From assembly GCA_023398375.1 (NCBI GenBank), contig JAEWSH010000128.1:61615-125614 (forward strand): a DNA stretch of 64,000 nt, in the 5' to 3' direction. Each line of letters begins with the position of its first letter. Position 1 is the first letter of the stretch. This stretch comes from Bacillota bacterium. GTDB lineage: Bacteria > Bacillota > Clostridia > Lachnospirales > Lachnospiraceae. The notes beneath the pieces were generated by a model. The model had not been told where the DNA came from, ran no database searches, and worked only from the letters and a program-made list of their open reading frames with translations. Positions 1-8,097 of the stretch are shown here, one piece after another. Position numbers and translations under genes: made by a program.

Positions 1-795
1 AAATGGGATATGGTAAAAGCATGGTTTAAATGGTGTCTTGCAGTAGAAGTACCTGTCAGTTTTGACAGGATGCAAGCTTTGGCATTTGGTTATTCCATGA
101 ATAAAGTTCTGAGAAAACTGTATAAAGATGATCCGGAAGAATTAAAAGCAGCAATGAAAAGACATACTTCCATGTTTAATACAAACTGTGACTGGGGAAG
201 CATTATCCATGGTATTACGATTTCTCTGGAAGAGCAGAGAGCCCTTGGAAACGATGTTTCGCCGGAAGTAATTCAGTCTTTGAAACTTGGTCTTATGGGA
301 CCGTTGGCTGGTATTGGCGATAGTGTGGATCAGGGTATTGTTGCAACGATTCCTCTTGCTATTTTCGTACCAATGGCACTGGAAGGATCTGTCGCAGCAG
401 CATTTATACCTGCTCTGATTTATCTGGCCTGGTCTTACGGCTGGTCCTGGTTCTTATTCAGCAAAGGTTATACACTTGGAAAGAATGCTGTTCTGGAAAT
501 TCTTCATTCCGGAAAAATTAAGAAAGTTATTGACATTGCAAGCATCGTTGGTCTCTTTATGATAGGCTGTCTGTCGGCTTCGTATGTCAAAGTAGCAACC
601 ATACTTACCTATGTGAATTCTACAACTACAGTAGCACTTCAGGACACTCTGGACAGTATTCTGCCAAAGTTTCTGCCGTTCTGTGTTGTAATGGGTATGT
701 ATCTCTACATTACAAAGCGCGGACCGAAATATTTAAGACTGATCTGTTATACAATGGTAATTGCAATTGTATTAACTTTCTTTGGACTCATTTAA
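1..795 (+). CDS. PTS mannose-family transporter subunit IID (5' truncated by window)
   Basis: This is the membrane IID subunit of a mannose/fructose/sorbose-family phosphotransferase system, which works with IIC to move a sugar across the membrane while IIA and IIB phosphorylate it. The reading frame is open from the first base, and the family normally has residues before the FDRMQALAFGYSM block, so the true start is upstream of the window. Family marks are the RMQ-LGF-like N-terminal block, the LGLMGPLAGIGDSV segment near residue 100 and hydrophobic C-terminal spans. The gene ends in FFGLI 12 bases before the next gene. IIA (2353) and IIB (3989) lie downstream; IIC is presumably just upstream. 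The sugar cannot be deduced. Confidence 0.93.
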   Translation, partial: KWDMVKAWFKWCLAVEVPVSFDRMQALAFGYSMNKVLRKLYKDDPEELKAAMKRHTSMFNTNCDWGSIIHGITISLEEQRALGNDVSPEVIQSLKLGLMGPLAGIGDSVDQGIVATIPLAIFVPMALEGSVAAAFIPALIYLAWSYGWSWFLFSKGYTLGKNAVLEILHSGKIKKVIDIASIVGLFMIGCLSASYVKVATILTYVNSTTTVALQDTLDSILPKFLPFCVVMGMYLYITKRGPKYLRLICYTMVIAIVLTFFGLI

Positions 796-807
796 GGAGA
801 TAGACAT

Positions 808-1740
808 ATGAAAGTTTTAATTACTCCTCGTGGATTTGCAAATTATGGAGTAGATCTTGTTAAGAAAATGGAAGAGAAAGGCTTGACCGTTCATTATAAC
901 AATAGCGGAAAAGCGTATGCAAATGATGAATTCCGTGCACTTGCCAAAGATGCAGATGCGATTATAGTAGGCGTGGATGATATGAGCCGTGAAATGATGG
1001 AAGGCTGTCCCAACTTAAAAGCTGTCTGCAAATTCGGAGTGGGAACCGACAATATCGACCTGGATTATGCAAAGGAAAGAGGCATTTATGTGGGAAGAAC
1101 TGTTGGCTCCAATTCAAGGGCAGTGGCTGAGCATGTAATTGCCATGATTTTTGCCGAAGCAAAGAATATCTATACAACGCTCAGAGACGTAAAAGAGCAT
1201 CAGTGGAATAAACCTACAGGACGTGAAATAAATGGAAAGACTCTGGGAATTGTTGGTTTTGGTCAGATTGGAAAGTATCTTGCGACCTATGCAAACGGAT
1301 TGGGTATGAACGTATTAGCCTATGATGCATTTGAAATAAAGGACGAGATTGCACTGGAATATCATGTAACAAAAGCATCATTGGAAGAAATTATTGAAAC
1401 CAGTGATTATATTTCACTGCACGTTCCGCTTCTGGATTCTACAAGAAATATGATTTCAGAAAAAGAATTCAAGAAAATGAAACAGGATGCCTGTCTTATT
1501 AATGCAGCAAGAGGCGGAATTGTAGATGAGAAAGCTTTGTATAATGCGTTGGTAAAGAAAGAAATTCGTTCAGCCTGCTTTGATGTATATAGTACAGAGC
1601 CTCCCGAAAAGGATGACCCACTGGTAGCACTTGATAATTTTCTACTGACGCCGCATACGGCAGCAAGATCCAAAGAATCGGAAAGAAGAACCTGTGAGAT
1701 GTCCAGCGAGATTATTGTAAAACAACTGTTAGGAGAATGA
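808..1740 (+). CDS. D-isomer-specific 2-hydroxyacid dehydrogenase (phosphoglycerate dehydrogenase-like)
   Basis: An NAD-dependent oxidoreductase of 310 residues. The Rossmann nucleotide-binding motif GIVGFGQIGK is in the middle. The catalytic triad of the family is visible: Arg in NAARGGIVDE, Glu in YSTEPPE and His in LTPHTAARS. It resembles the catalytic core of SerA but lacks the C-terminal ACT domain, so serine synthesis is not implied. An AAGGAGA ribosome binding site precedes the ATG. It sits inside a mannose-family PTS operon, 12 bases after IID and one base before an SIS isomerase gene, so it probably oxidises or reduces an intermediate derived from the imported substrate. That role is inference. 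Confidence 0.9.
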   Translation: MKVLITPRGFANYGVDLVKKMEEKGLTVHYNNSGKAYANDEFRALAKDADAIIVGVDDMSREMMEGCPNLKAVCKFGVGTDNIDLDYAKERGIYVGRTVGSNSRAVAEHVIAMIFAEAKNIYTTLRDVKEHQWNKPTGREINGKTLGIVGFGQIGKYLATYANGLGMNVLAYDAFEIKDEIALEYHVTKASLEEIIETSDYISLHVPLLDSTRNMISEKEFKKMKQDACLINAARGGIVDEKALYNALVKKEIRSACFDVYSTEPPEKDDPLVALDNFLLTPHTAARSKESERRTCEMSSEIIVKQLLGE

Positions 1741-1741
1741 C

Positions 1742-2365
1742 ATGAATCAGTATTTGGAATCTTTTGTCGACAGCAGCAGAGAAGAATTTGAAAAAAACTG
1801 CAGGCAGATCGATTATAAAGCGATTGAAAAAGCAGCAGATATTATTATGAAAAGTGAAGCAAGAGATGGAAGAGTTCATGTAACCGGAATTGGAAAACCG
1901 GGACATGTAGCAGGGTATGTAGCCTCCCTGCTCTCCAGTACCGGCACCAGTGCCTATGAACTGCATGGAACGGAAGCAGTTCATGGGTCCAGTGGCCAGG
2001 TAAAATCAGGAGATGTGGTAATTGCCATATCAAACAGTGGAGAAACAACAGAATTAAAGACAACGATAGAAACCCTGATTTCTAATGGGGCCTCAATCAT
2101 CAGCTGTACCGGGAATCCGAAATCCTGGCTTGCCAGACATTCGGAAATATGCCTGGTTGCTCATGTAGATAAAGAAGGAGATACTTTGAATAAGCCCCCA
2201 AGAGCATCCATTCTATCTGAAATTTTTATACTTCAGAGTCTCAGCGTCGTATTACAGGAAAGAAAAGAACTGAATTTAAATCAGTATGTAAAATGGCATC
2301 CGGGAGGAAGTCTTGGAAAGGGTATTCGGGAAGAACAGAAAGGAAAATGCGGATGTCAGGTTTAA
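1742..2365 (+). CDS. SIS-domain sugar phosphate isomerase (KpsF/GutQ-like, no CBS domains)
   Basis: A 207-residue protein with one sugar-isomerase (SIS) domain. The KpsF-like marks GIGKPGHVAG near residue 43, SSTGTSAYELHGTEA, the phosphate-binding ISNSGETTE and the terminal HPGGSLG are all present. Arabinose-5-phosphate isomerases of this family usually carry two further CBS domains (total about 320 residues), which are absent here. The protein is therefore a short SIS form and its ketose/aldose substrate is unknown. The ATG follows an AGGAGAATG ribosome binding site. The 3' end overlaps the IIA gene by 13 bases, implying translational coupling within the PTS operon. Confidence 0.88.
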   Translation: MNQYLESFVDSSREEFEKNCRQIDYKAIEKAADIIMKSEARDGRVHVTGIGKPGHVAGYVASLLSSTGTSAYELHGTEAVHGSSGQVKSGDVVIAISNSGETTELKTTIETLISNGASIISCTGNPKSWLARHSEICLVAHVDKEGDTLNKPPRASILSEIFILQSLSVVLQERKELNLNQYVKWHPGGSLGKGIREEQKGKCGCQV

Positions 2366-2766
2366 ATATTATTGTAGCAACTCACGGACATTTTGGTGAA
2401 GAGCTGGTGAAATCGGCAGAAATGATAGCCGGAAAAATGGAAAACGTAAAAACGCTTTCACTGCTGCCGGAACTGTCTTTTGAAGATTTTATGAAACAGG
2501 CAGATACGCTGATCGCAAATATGATAGAGCCGGTAATCGTTCTGGTAGATCTTTATGGAGGAACGCCCTGTAATGTTATGACGGTGCTGAGTAAAAAGTA
2601 TCATTATGATGTAGTAACAGGGGTAAACCTTCCAATGCTGATCGACCTGTGTGTAAAAACACTTGATAGGGAGGAAGCAAATACGGATGAGCTTGCGGAG
2701 CAGTGTATTGAGATTTTAAAAGAATGCGGAATTCATACAAACAAGCAGCTGGAAAGCCAAGGGTAA
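2353..2766 (+). CDS. PTS mannose-family subunit IIA
   Basis: A cytoplasmic phosphocarrier of about 137 residues. The phosphorylated histidine is in VATHGHFGE (residue 11) and the family motif DLYGGTPCNV lies near residue 65. It receives phosphate from HPr and passes it to IIB. The frame extends upstream to 2293 within the SIS gene, but the family begins just before LNIIVATHG. ATG 2353 is about nine bases after AAAGGA; ATG 2347 is an alternative adding two residues. The coding end overlaps nothing, and a 143-base gap follows before the regulator gene. Assignment is secure; substrate unknown. Confidence 0.9.
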   Translation: MSGLNIIVATHGHFGEELVKSAEMIAGKMENVKTLSLLPELSFEDFMKQADTLIANMIEPVIVLVDLYGGTPCNVMTVLSKKYHYDVVTGVNLPMLIDLCVKTLDREEANTDELAEQCIEILKECGIHTNKQLESQG

Positions 2767-2826
2767 CAGTATGACAAACTCATTAAAGATGAAAAACAAT
2801 AATATACAAAAATATTCCTTTTGTGC

Positions 2827-2851
2827 TATTCTAATGTACGAAAATAGAATA
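2827..2851. promoter_or_regulatory. Inverted repeat upstream of the CdaR-like regulator gene
   Basis: Seven-base arms TATTCTA and TAGAATA separated by 11 bases lie about 60 bases before the regulator start, in an AT-rich stretch with weak promoter-like sequence (TTGTGC, 18 bases, TAGAAT). It could be an operator or a small hairpin. The sequence alone does not decide. Confidence 0.3.
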
Positions 2852-2909
2852 TGATACTGTTATACCATCCTATTAAGATATGTAATGCATTTGCAGCAAG
2901 AGGAGTATT

Positions 2910-3992
2910 ATGTTTATTGACGTCATTTTTAATGAATTTGTTAATGTTATTCGGGAGAATAAAAAATATATAATCGGCATGGTTTCGAAGGAAGGTGTTA
3001 TTACAGCCTGCAGCGTGGAAGAGAAAGTCGGAGAAGCACTGGATGTTCACAAGCAGGATGCAAATAATATCTTTTATTCGATCTGTGTGAAAAATCATAA
3101 TTTCGGATTTTTGTGGGTAAATGGGAATGATGAAAATCTGGTCATGATGAGTAATCTGATCAGAGAGTCTTTAATTATTCGTTTTACTTACGAAATGACA
3201 CAGCGTATTTTAACGCAGGATGCAACAAACGATGACAGGTTGACAAAGCTTCTGCTTGATGATCAGGAATTTGATATGAATCAGATTTTGGATCTGGCTG
3301 ATGAGATGGGAATTGATCAGCATAAGACACGTATTGCGATCTATGCTTTTAATGATAAAGGCTTTGATAACAGAAATGTTCTAAAGCTGAAGCTGCTTCC
3401 GGATGGAAAGAAAACTATATTTTCCATGCTGAGCAGTACGGAAATTCTTATTTATAAGGATGTTCCGGACGATATGGAGACAGAAAAACATAAGGAGTAC
3501 ATCAGGAAATTTTTGATGACTCTGAAAAATCTGGTTGCCTCCGGAACAGTGTATTACGTGGGATCCATGCAGAAAAAGCTTAAGAATTACAAGGTCAGTT
3601 ATCAGCATTGTATGTGGCTGAAGGAACATATTTCAATTAAACAAGATAAAATATTATTTTTTGCAGATTATCTATATGATTTTTACCTGTCGAAAATTCA
3701 GCTTTCGGATGTAAGCGATGTTTTTGATTATTATAAGGAATGCAGCCGTGGAATTGATATTGACGAACTGATTCGTATTTCGGATTTTCTTTTTAAAAAC
3801 AGTTTTAATATATCACAAACAGCAGACGATCTGTATCTGCACAAAAACACTTTGGTTTATAAACTAAAAAAGTATGAAGATTCTTTTCAGATTGATATTC
3901 GAGGGGATTTTAAGGGAAGGCTGATGTTTGTTCTCATAGCGTCATGGATGAAAGAGTATCAGAAAAGAAAACAAGTAGGTGAAGAGTTATGA
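2910..3992 (+). CDS. CdaR/PucR-type transcriptional regulator
   Basis: A 360-residue regulator. The C-terminal block NISQTADDLYLHKNTLVYK (about residues 305-323) is the helix-turn-helix typical of the CdaR/PucR C-terminal domain. The N-terminal part resembles a small-molecule sensing region and the middle a GGDEF-related CdaR region, without recognisable catalytic motifs. An AGAGGAG ribosome binding site precedes the ATG. The stop overlaps the IIB start (ATGA), so the regulator and IIB are translationally coupled. The location between IIA and IIB makes it the likely substrate-responsive activator of this PTS locus. CdaR-type proteins often sense sugar acids, but ligand identity here is inference. 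Confidence 0.85.
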   Translation: MFIDVIFNEFVNVIRENKKYIIGMVSKEGVITACSVEEKVGEALDVHKQDANNIFYSICVKNHNFGFLWVNGNDENLVMMSNLIRESLIIRFTYEMTQRILTQDATNDDRLTKLLLDDQEFDMNQILDLADEMGIDQHKTRIAIYAFNDKGFDNRNVLKLKLLPDGKKTIFSMLSSTEILIYKDVPDDMETEKHKEYIRKFLMTLKNLVASGTVYYVGSMQKKLKNYKVSYQHCMWLKEHISIKQDKILFFADYLYDFYLSKIQLSDVSDVFDYYKECSRGIDIDELIRISDFLFKNSFNISQTADDLYLHKNTLVYKLKKYEDSFQIDIRGDFKGRLMFVLIASWMKEYQKRKQVGEEL

Positions 3993-4471
3993 GTACAAAA
4001 ATAGTGCTGACACGTGTAGATAAACGTTTGCTGCATGCAACAGTGGCTCTGAACTGGAATCAGTTTATCAGTGTAGATTTTGTTGCGGTAGTTAGTTCTG
4101 AATATAATAATGATCCTTTTATTGAAAGCGTCATGCAGCTTTGCCTGCCAAAATCCATGAGGGTAAAAATGCTGTCTCCGGACACCTTTCTGGATTTTAT
4201 AAAGGAAGGGGAAGCAGATAAGCAAAATACAAGGAAGGTTATGGTGCTGTTTTCCGATTTGACCACTGCATGTGAATGCGTAAAACGTGGTTTTTATGTA
4301 AAGGAGATACAGCTTCCTTATCCTGCTAGCAGACTGGCAATTCGTACGCTTTCTGATTATTTCAGTAAAGATGATATTGAACGGATTCGTTTTATACAGG
4401 GACAAAATATAAAATTATTTTTTCAGACAACTCCATTTGACGCAAAGGATTATGGAAGTTTTTATAAATAA
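3989..4471 (+). CDS. PTS mannose-family subunit IIB
   Basis: A 160-residue cytoplasmic phosphotransfer protein. The N-terminal motif LTRVDKRLLHATVALNW holds the phosphorylated histidine (residue 16; the usual family form is RVDDRLIHGQV). It accepts phosphate from IIA and gives it to the sugar during transport through IIC/IID. The start overlaps the stop of the regulator gene by four bases. The next gene, a DapA-family aldolase, begins 15 bases downstream. IIA and IIB are separate genes split by the regulator, which is an uncommon gene order. Confidence 0.9.
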   Translation: MSTKIVLTRVDKRLLHATVALNWNQFISVDFVAVVSSEYNNDPFIESVMQLCLPKSMRVKMLSPDTFLDFIKEGEADKQNTRKVMVLFSDLTTACECVKRGFYVKEIQLPYPASRLAIRTLSDYFSKDDIERIRFIQGQNIKLFFQTTPFDAKDYGSFYK

Positions 4472-4486
4472 GGAGGAAAGGCATTT

Positions 4487-5374
4487 ATGTTCAACGGAAT
4501 TATTACTCCAATTATTACCCCGTTTCATCGGGATGAGCAGCAAACGATCAATTATGAGGCAACAAAGCAGCTGGTAGAGCACCTGATTAAAAAAGGTGTA
4601 AACGGTATTTTTATATTTGGAAGCAATGGAGAGTTTCATGTAATTGAGGAACAGGAAAAATATGAACTGACAGAAAAAGTAATTCAGCTTGTAGCCGGAA
4701 GGGTTCCTGTTTATGTTGGAACAGGTGCCTGCGCGACAAGAGAAGCAATCAGAATGTCAAAAAAAATGGAGGCGCTTGGAGCAGATGCTTTGTCTGTTAT
4801 TGCACCATATTATATGAAGCCTTCCGAAGAAGAGTTATACCAACATTTCAAGGAAATTGCAGAGAGTGTATCTATTCCTGTTATTTTATACAACATTCCT
4901 AAGCTGATGGGGTACAACTTTCCGCCGTCAGTCGTTTCCAGACTGGCAGAAATCGACAACATCAAAGGTATCAAGGACAGTAGTGGAAACGTTGATAATA
5001 TGCAGGCTTATCTGGATGCAATAAGGGGAAAAGGAATGGAACTCTTAGTAGGTTCAGATTCCAAAATCTCGGTCGCTTATGAAATGGGAGCAAGCGGGGC
5101 CATCGCAGGAACCAGTAACATAATTACAGATGTACTGGTAGAACTTGACCATGCATTGCGGAATGGTGAGAAAGAAAAAGCAGAAAAGCTGCAGGAAGAC
5201 ATTGAGGTTCTGCGGAATGTGTTAAAGCTTGGAACTGTGCCTTCTGTTATCAAGCGGGCAGTGGAACTGTCCGGAATTGCACCGGTAGGACCAGCCAGAA
5301 AACCGGTAACAGATACAACTCCTGAAACCGACGAAAAGATTAGGGAAATGTTAAAATATTACCATCTTGCGTAG
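4487..5374 (+). CDS. Dihydrodipicolinate synthase/N-acetylneuraminate lyase family aldolase
   Basis: A 295-residue class I aldolase-type TIM barrel. Family residues are visible: GSNGEFHVI where DapA has GTTGES, the catalytic tyrosine in VILYNIP and the Schiff-base lysine in GIKDSSGN (about residue 162). The GSNGEF form rather than GTTGE and the PTS context argue against lysine biosynthesis. It favours cleavage or formation of a 2-oxo acid such as a 2-keto-3-deoxy sugar acid. GGAGGAAAG precedes the ATG. It is the last recognisable catabolic gene of the PTS locus and is followed by a membrane protein 50 bases away. The exact substrate is unknown. Confidence 0.87.
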   Translation: MFNGIITPIITPFHRDEQQTINYEATKQLVEHLIKKGVNGIFIFGSNGEFHVIEEQEKYELTEKVIQLVAGRVPVYVGTGACATREAIRMSKKMEALGADALSVIAPYYMKPSEEELYQHFKEIAESVSIPVILYNIPKLMGYNFPPSVVSRLAEIDNIKGIKDSSGNVDNMQAYLDAIRGKGMELLVGSDSKISVAYEMGASGAIAGTSNIITDVLVELDHALRNGEKEKAEKLQEDIEVLRNVLKLGTVPSVIKRAVELSGIAPVGPARKPVTDTTPETDEKIREMLKYYHLA

Positions 5375-5424
5375 CATGCCCTGGTGTCAGGAAGCTGACT
5401 CAAAAAAGAAACAAAGGGAAATTT

Positions 5425-6330
5425 ATGAGAAGTAAAATTGAAGAAGTTGGAATTCATTTTTCAAAAAGAAGAACATACCGGCAAAAGTATCTTTTTTTAA
5501 ACCGTTTGATTGGTCAGCTGAAAGGGACCGGATGCGAAACTGATATGATTGAAAAGCAGTCCAAAACAGGCAGAAGCAACCACCTTGTAATCGGGGATTT
5601 AAAGAAGAAAAAGGTAATTATTGCGGCAGCCTACGATACGGGCAGCAAAATGTTGAATCCCTTTTATACCTATACTCCCCTGGATTCCAGGCACAATTAC
5701 AAGGAAGAAATGCGGAATGCTGCGGCATATTCCATTTTGACCATCGGATTGGTTGCTTTGGCCGTTTTTTTTACCAGATGGGGCTTTCAGGGTGCCATTT
5801 TCCATAAAACGACAGCGGTATTGTTTGACCTGATAGCAGTGCTGTTGGTATTCCGGTGGATGAAAAGACCGGATAATAAGTTTAATATCAACCGAAACAG
5901 CGGGGCTATTGCAGTTATGTATGAAAGTATTGAAAAAACAGGAAAAGGTTGTTATGTATTTCTGGATAATTCGGTAATGAGCAATCAGGGATATTATGAA
6001 TTTTCAGAAGCGGTTCAAGATCAGCAGGTCATCGTACTGGACTGTATTGCAAGAGGCGAGGAAATGTTCTTGGCATATCAGGCCGGAATGGAAAAAATGG
6101 CACAGAAGATTGCTGATGCTTTTGAAATGTCCATTCATCTGCTTCCTTTAAATGAAAAGCAGTATGCCAATACACCGATGGCGGGTTTGAAAAGCGGCTT
6201 TATGCTGACATCAGGAAGACTGAGTGGAGGCGTGGTCTGTGTAAAACAGGTAAGAAATTCTTCGGATGTGAATATCGATCTTGATCAGCTTGAAAAAGTA
6301 GAAAAGGGAATAGAAGCTCTTTTTTTATAA
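5425..6330 (+). CDS. Membrane protein with degenerate M28 peptidase-like domain
   Basis: A 301-residue protein of unknown function. Residues 1-85 and 150-301 follow the outline of an M28 zinc aminopeptidase: KKVIIAAAYDTG, NRNSGAIAVM, then a C-terminal SGRLSGGVV followed by NSSDVNIDLDQLEKVEKG. The metal ligands are mostly gone: the His of the HxD motif is Ala, the bridging Asp of DNxSG is Asn, the Glu-Glu pair is absent and the last His is missing. Two transmembrane spans near residues 100-140 interrupt the fold. The likeliest reading is a membrane-bound pseudo-peptidase, perhaps a sensor or scaffold. It shares a strand and short spacing with the PTS operon and is followed by a terminator. Confidence 0.6.
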   Translation: MRSKIEEVGIHFSKRRTYRQKYLFLNRLIGQLKGTGCETDMIEKQSKTGRSNHLVIGDLKKKKVIIAAAYDTGSKMLNPFYTYTPLDSRHNYKEEMRNAAAYSILTIGLVALAVFFTRWGFQGAIFHKTTAVLFDLIAVLLVFRWMKRPDNKFNINRNSGAIAVMYESIEKTGKGCYVFLDNSVMSNQGYYEFSEAVQDQQVIVLDCIARGEEMFLAYQAGMEKMAQKIADAFEMSIHLLPLNEKQYANTPMAGLKSGFMLTSGRLSGGVVCVKQVRNSSDVNIDLDQLEKVEKGIEALFL

Positions 6331-6356
6331 GCAGAGAAAAGAGCGAAATATAAAGA

Positions 6357-6397
6357 AAGGGGCAGTTTCACGAATGGGATTTTGTGGAACTGCCCTT
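6357..6397 (+). terminator. Hairpin terminator after the PTS locus
   Basis: A 14-base-pair stem (arms 6358-6371 and 6384-6397, with two G-U pairs) encloses a 12-base loop. A U-rich run appears only about 15 bases later, so termination may be partial. It separates the PTS locus from the two-component genes. Confidence 0.55.
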
Positions 6398-6473
6398 CCG
6401 TATTAGGTTGTGTTTTTCTTCCAAAAATATTACAATATACAGCATATGGAACTGATGCAAAGGAGAGGGTGCC

Positions 6474-8096
6474 ATGCTGAAAGTATTTTTGGTGGAAGAC
6501 GAAATCGTAGTACGTGAAGGTATTAAGAATAATATTAAATGGGAAAATGAAGGATTTGAATTTGTTGGTGAAGCAAGTGATGGGGAACTTGCATTGCCGA
6601 TGATCCAGAATTTAAGACCGGATATTATCATAACAGACATTAAGATGCCATTTATGGATGGATTGGAATTGAGCCGCTTGGTAAAGAAGGAATTACCAAG
6701 GGTAAAAATTATCGTTTTAAGTGGATATAATGAATTTGATTATGCAAAACAGGCCATTAATATTGGAATTACAGAATATTTGCTAAAGCCCATATCACCT
6801 GCTAAGCTTTTACAGGCGGTGAAAGAAGTGGCTGAAAAGATAGAAAAGGAAAATGAGCAGGAAGAATATGTAAAACAGTTTAAAAAGGAAATGCTTGAAA
6901 ATAAAAAAATAGAAAAACAAAAGTTTTTTAATGACCTGGTATTTCGAGAGATATCAATGGCAGAAATGATTGAAAGAGCAAAAGCACTAGAGATGGACTT
7001 AGTAGCACAGACATTCAATGTTATACTTTTTAAAATTATGTTGAAGAACGATACATCCACATCCTATTCAAAAGAGATTGTAAAGATTACAGATAGTATG
7101 GATGAATTGGTATCGGAGCATGATAACATTTATATGTTCGACAGAGCTGCAGAAGGATGGGGTTTTTTGGTCTTAGAAGAAATGGCTGCCGATACAGAAA
7201 TGCTGCAGCAAAAAATTTTTGAACCTATTATTATGGAAATTAATAAATATGACAATTTGGAATATTTTGGAGGTGTGGGGAAAAAGGTTCAGAGGCTTCG
7301 TGAGCTGCCAAAGTCATTTGACCAGGCCAACAGAGCTTTTTCTTATCGTTATATGGGAAAAAGTAATCAGATTATATGTTATGAGGATCTGGGACAAATG
7401 AATCTGTTGTTAGATGATACGATTGATCTAAGTACGCTCGATATTGGAAAAATCGATAGAAAGATACTGGTGAATTTCCTGAAAAGCGGATCTTCGGAAG
7501 AAGTGAAACACTTTATTATCGACTATTTTGCCGGTCTTGGTGAGGATAATATTAATTCTTTACTATTTCGTCAGTATGTGGCCATGGATATGTACTTCGG
7601 TACGGTAGCATTTATAGAAGAACTTGGAATGCATTCAAGTGAAATCATAGAAAGCTGTGGTGAGATTCGTGGTGTGGCGGGTGAACTCATAACAGTGGAG
7701 AGTACAAAACGTTATCTGGAACGGACATTGGAAAAAGCGCTGGAGTTAAGAGACAGTATCGCAATGAAAAAATATGGCGGATTGATTGATGGAGCTATGA
7801 AATACATTCGCGAAAATTATGCAAAAGAAGATATTTCTTTAAATCTGGTTGCAGCGAGCGTAAATATGAGTCCGAGTTATTTTAGTACTATATTCAGTCA
7901 GGAAATGGGGAAGACTTTTATTGAATATTTGACCAATGTCCGTATGGAAAAAGCAAAAGAATTATTAATGTGTACCAACATGAAGACATCCGAAATCGGG
8001 TTTGAAGTTGGCTATAAAGAACCTCATTATTTTAGTTACATATTTAAGAAAACACAGGACTGTTCCCCAAAGGAATTTCGTATGAGAGGCAAATAG
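6474..8096 (+). CDS. Response regulator, YesN type (receiver plus AraC-type DNA-binding domain)
   Basis: A 540-residue response regulator. The N-terminal receiver has the acidic pair in LVEDEIVVREG, the phosphoacceptor Asp in IITDIKMPFMDG (about residue 55) and the conserved Lys in YLLKPISP. A coiled linker and a poorly conserved middle region follow. The C-terminal AraC-type double helix-turn-helix (about residues 435-540) ends in GYKEPHYFSYIFKK. GGAGAGGGTG precedes the ATG. The kinase gene begins one base after the stop, so the pair is co-translated. The adjacent sugar ABC transporter is the likely target, by analogy with YesMN-type systems. That link is inference. Confidence 0.93.
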   Translation: MLKVFLVEDEIVVREGIKNNIKWENEGFEFVGEASDGELALPMIQNLRPDIIITDIKMPFMDGLELSRLVKKELPRVKIIVLSGYNEFDYAKQAINIGITEYLLKPISPAKLLQAVKEVAEKIEKENEQEEYVKQFKKEMLENKKIEKQKFFNDLVFREISMAEMIERAKALEMDLVAQTFNVILFKIMLKNDTSTSYSKEIVKITDSMDELVSEHDNIYMFDRAAEGWGFLVLEEMAADTEMLQQKIFEPIIMEINKYDNLEYFGGVGKKVQRLRELPKSFDQANRAFSYRYMGKSNQIICYEDLGQMNLLLDDTIDLSTLDIGKIDRKILVNFLKSGSSEEVKHFIIDYFAGLGEDNINSLLFRQYVAMDMYFGTVAFIEELGMHSSEIIESCGEIRGVAGELITVESTKRYLERTLEKALELRDSIAMKKYGGLIDGAMKYIRENYAKEDISLNLVAASVNMSPSYFSTIFSQEMGKTFIEYLTNVRMEKAKELLMCTNMKTSEIGFEVGYKEPHYFSYIFKKTQDCSPKEFRMRGK

Positions 8097-8097
8097 G

